From contig CAJVZX010000002.1 in the NCBI GenBank assembly GCA_913020625.1, positions 1 to 23,973 of the forward strand: 23,973 bases of DNA. Reading direction: 5' to 3'. Every line of letters starts with the position of its first letter. Within the stretch, counting starts at the first letter, position 1. The stretch comes from an uncultured Pelagibacterales bacterium (GTDB lineage: Bacteria; Pseudomonadota; Alphaproteobacteria; Pelagibacterales; Pelagibacteraceae). Both the position numbers and the translations under genes were made by a program. Below are positions 23,414 to 23,973 of this stretch, piece by piece. The notes beneath the pieces are model-generated. The model saw only the letters and a list, made by a program, of their open reading frames with translations, did no database searches and was not told the DNA's origin.

Positions 23414-23973
23414 CTTTTTTCATCCTCATTTATTGCGTGGTCAATACCTTTTCTTAAGTAATCATAACCAGTGTAAAGAGTTAGAAATGCTGATAACCAT
23501 AGCAAAATTATCCCAATTGTTTGAGCATTATAATCTTGAAAATTAATTAATTTGTTTCCAGTTTCTCCAGTTAATAAAATTGCTATTGAAAACATTTGTA
23601 TGAAAGTTTTAACTTTAGCTAAACCGGAAACCGGGATACTTATTTGTCCTTTTGCAAGAAATTCTCTTAGTCCAGATATCAAAATTTCTCTTGTTAATAT
23701 GATTATTGCAGCAATTACTTCATAATTTTTTATTGTGTTTGTCATAACAAGCAAAACTAATGCTGAAGCAACTAAAATTTTATCAGCTATTGGATCTAAC
23801 ATTTCTCCTAACTTGGACTCCTCCTTAAACAATCTTGCTAATAATCCATCTAAAAAGTCAGTGAATGATGCAGTAATAAACAAAAAGAAAGGTATTAAAT
23901 CTCCAAAAAATCCAGGTAGAAAAAAAGTACCTACAAATATAGGAACAATAATAATTCTTCCTATTGTAAGAAT
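23410..23973 (-). CDS. pgsA: CDP-diacylglycerol-glycerol-3-phosphate 3-phosphatidyltransferase (5' end beyond window)
   Basis: Partial integral membrane enzyme that makes phosphatidylglycerol phosphate. The CDP-alcohol phosphotransferase signature D-G-x2-A-R-x8-G-x3-D-x3-D is complete in DFLDGLLARLFKEES followed by KLGEMLDPIADK. Several hydrophobic helices follow (VASALVLLVMT, VIAAIIILTREILISGLREFLA, IQMFSIAILL), with a short charged C-terminus ending NEDEKS. The frame stays open from 23883 to the window edge and encodes ILTIGRIIIVPIFVG, the usual PgsA N-terminal helix, so the apparent start at 23883 (a TTG) is internal and only a few N-terminal residues are missing. Convergent with ilvE, overlapping by 4 bp. 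Confidence 0.93.
   Translation of the reverse strand: MLTIGRIIIVPIFVGTFFLPGFFGDLIPFFLFITASFTDFLDGLLARLFKEESKLGEMLDPIADKILVASALVLLVMTNTIKNYEVIAAIIILTREILISGLREFLAKGQISIPVSGLAKVKTFIQMFSIAILLTGETGNKLINFQDYNAQTIGIILLWLSAFLTLYTGYDYLRKGIDHAINEDEKS

Noticed and set aside
23400..23425. Possible intrinsic terminator after ilvE (AGCTTAGCT followed by T run)
   Set aside because: The potential stem is only 3-4 bp, too short for a terminator, and it lies within the pgsA coding end.
23883..23883. Start of pgsA at a TTG codon at 23883
   Set aside because: The frame continues open to the window edge and encodes the typical PgsA N-terminal helix, so the gene is truncated by the window, not started here.
1..23973. 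CRISPR arrays, insertion sequences, prophage or integration sites
   Set aside because: No spaced direct repeats, transposase or integrase motifs, or target-site duplications were seen; every stretch over about 100 bases is occupied by a recognisable housekeeping gene.

Overview
The window looks like a core-genome segment of a free-living, genome-streamlined, very AT-rich marine alphaproteobacterium, most likely of the SAR11 (Pelagibacterales) type. The supporting signs are strong Lys/Asn/Ile bias, frequent homopolymeric A/T tracts, and only about 500 of 23,973 bases outside genes (roughly 98% genic by summing the gaps). The gene orders are alphaproteobacterial: dsbA-like/DUF721/mutY, ccrM/rnhB, trmL divergent from petABC, ychF-pth-rplY-prs, pgeF-midA-lgt divergent from ubiK, and a MarR/OmpR/kinase set divergent from a branched-chain aminotransferase. 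Biosynthetic genes (ispE, hemF, prs, ilvE) argue against a Rickettsia-like parasite. The species cannot be fixed from the sequence alone.

Layout. Positions 1-664 (minus) carry the start of a secreted DsbA-like thioredoxin-fold protein and a DciA/DUF721 protein. Positions 650-2811 (plus) carry mutY and a FAD monooxygenase. Positions 2801-5250 (minus) carry the CcrM-type methyltransferase, RNase HII and a family-4-like uracil-DNA glycosylase, so the first 5 kb is largely about DNA maintenance. Positions 5266-9230 (plus) carry a secreted TPR protein, ispE, tRNA-Gln(UUG) and the CCA-adding enzyme. Positions 9227-10998 (minus) carry greA, hemF and trmL. Positions 11093-13749 (plus) are the petABC operon for the cytochrome bc1 complex. 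Positions 13726-19759 (minus) form a seven-gene run: ychF, pth, rplY/ctc, prs, pgeF, midA, lgt. Positions 19811-20059 (plus) are ubiK. Positions 20037-22441 (minus) are a MarR regulator, an OmpR-type response regulator and a histidine kinase (PetP/PetR-like). Positions 22526-23413 (plus) are ilvE, and 23410-23973 (minus) is the C-terminal part of pgsA, cut by the window edge.

How the genes fit together. petABC is the respiratory bc1 complex; UbiK (ubiquinone biosynthesis factor), MidA-like protein (complex I assembly family) and HemF (haem supply) are functionally related. The PetPR-like regulators may control petABC, as reported for petR in Rhodobacter. No mobile element, CRISPR array, prophage, toxin system or biosynthetic cluster was seen, and I do not see a new multi-gene system. 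The second-look points are smaller: a GANTC cluster upstream of ccrM, an extra N-terminal hydrophobic segment on the Rieske protein, a glycosylase lacking most expected Fe-S ligands, a cca gene starting 3 nt after a tRNA 3' end, five out of five convergent gene pairs with overlapping ends, and a dyad over a perfect -35 box between the MarR gene and ilvE. No stretch longer than about 100 bases lacks a gene.
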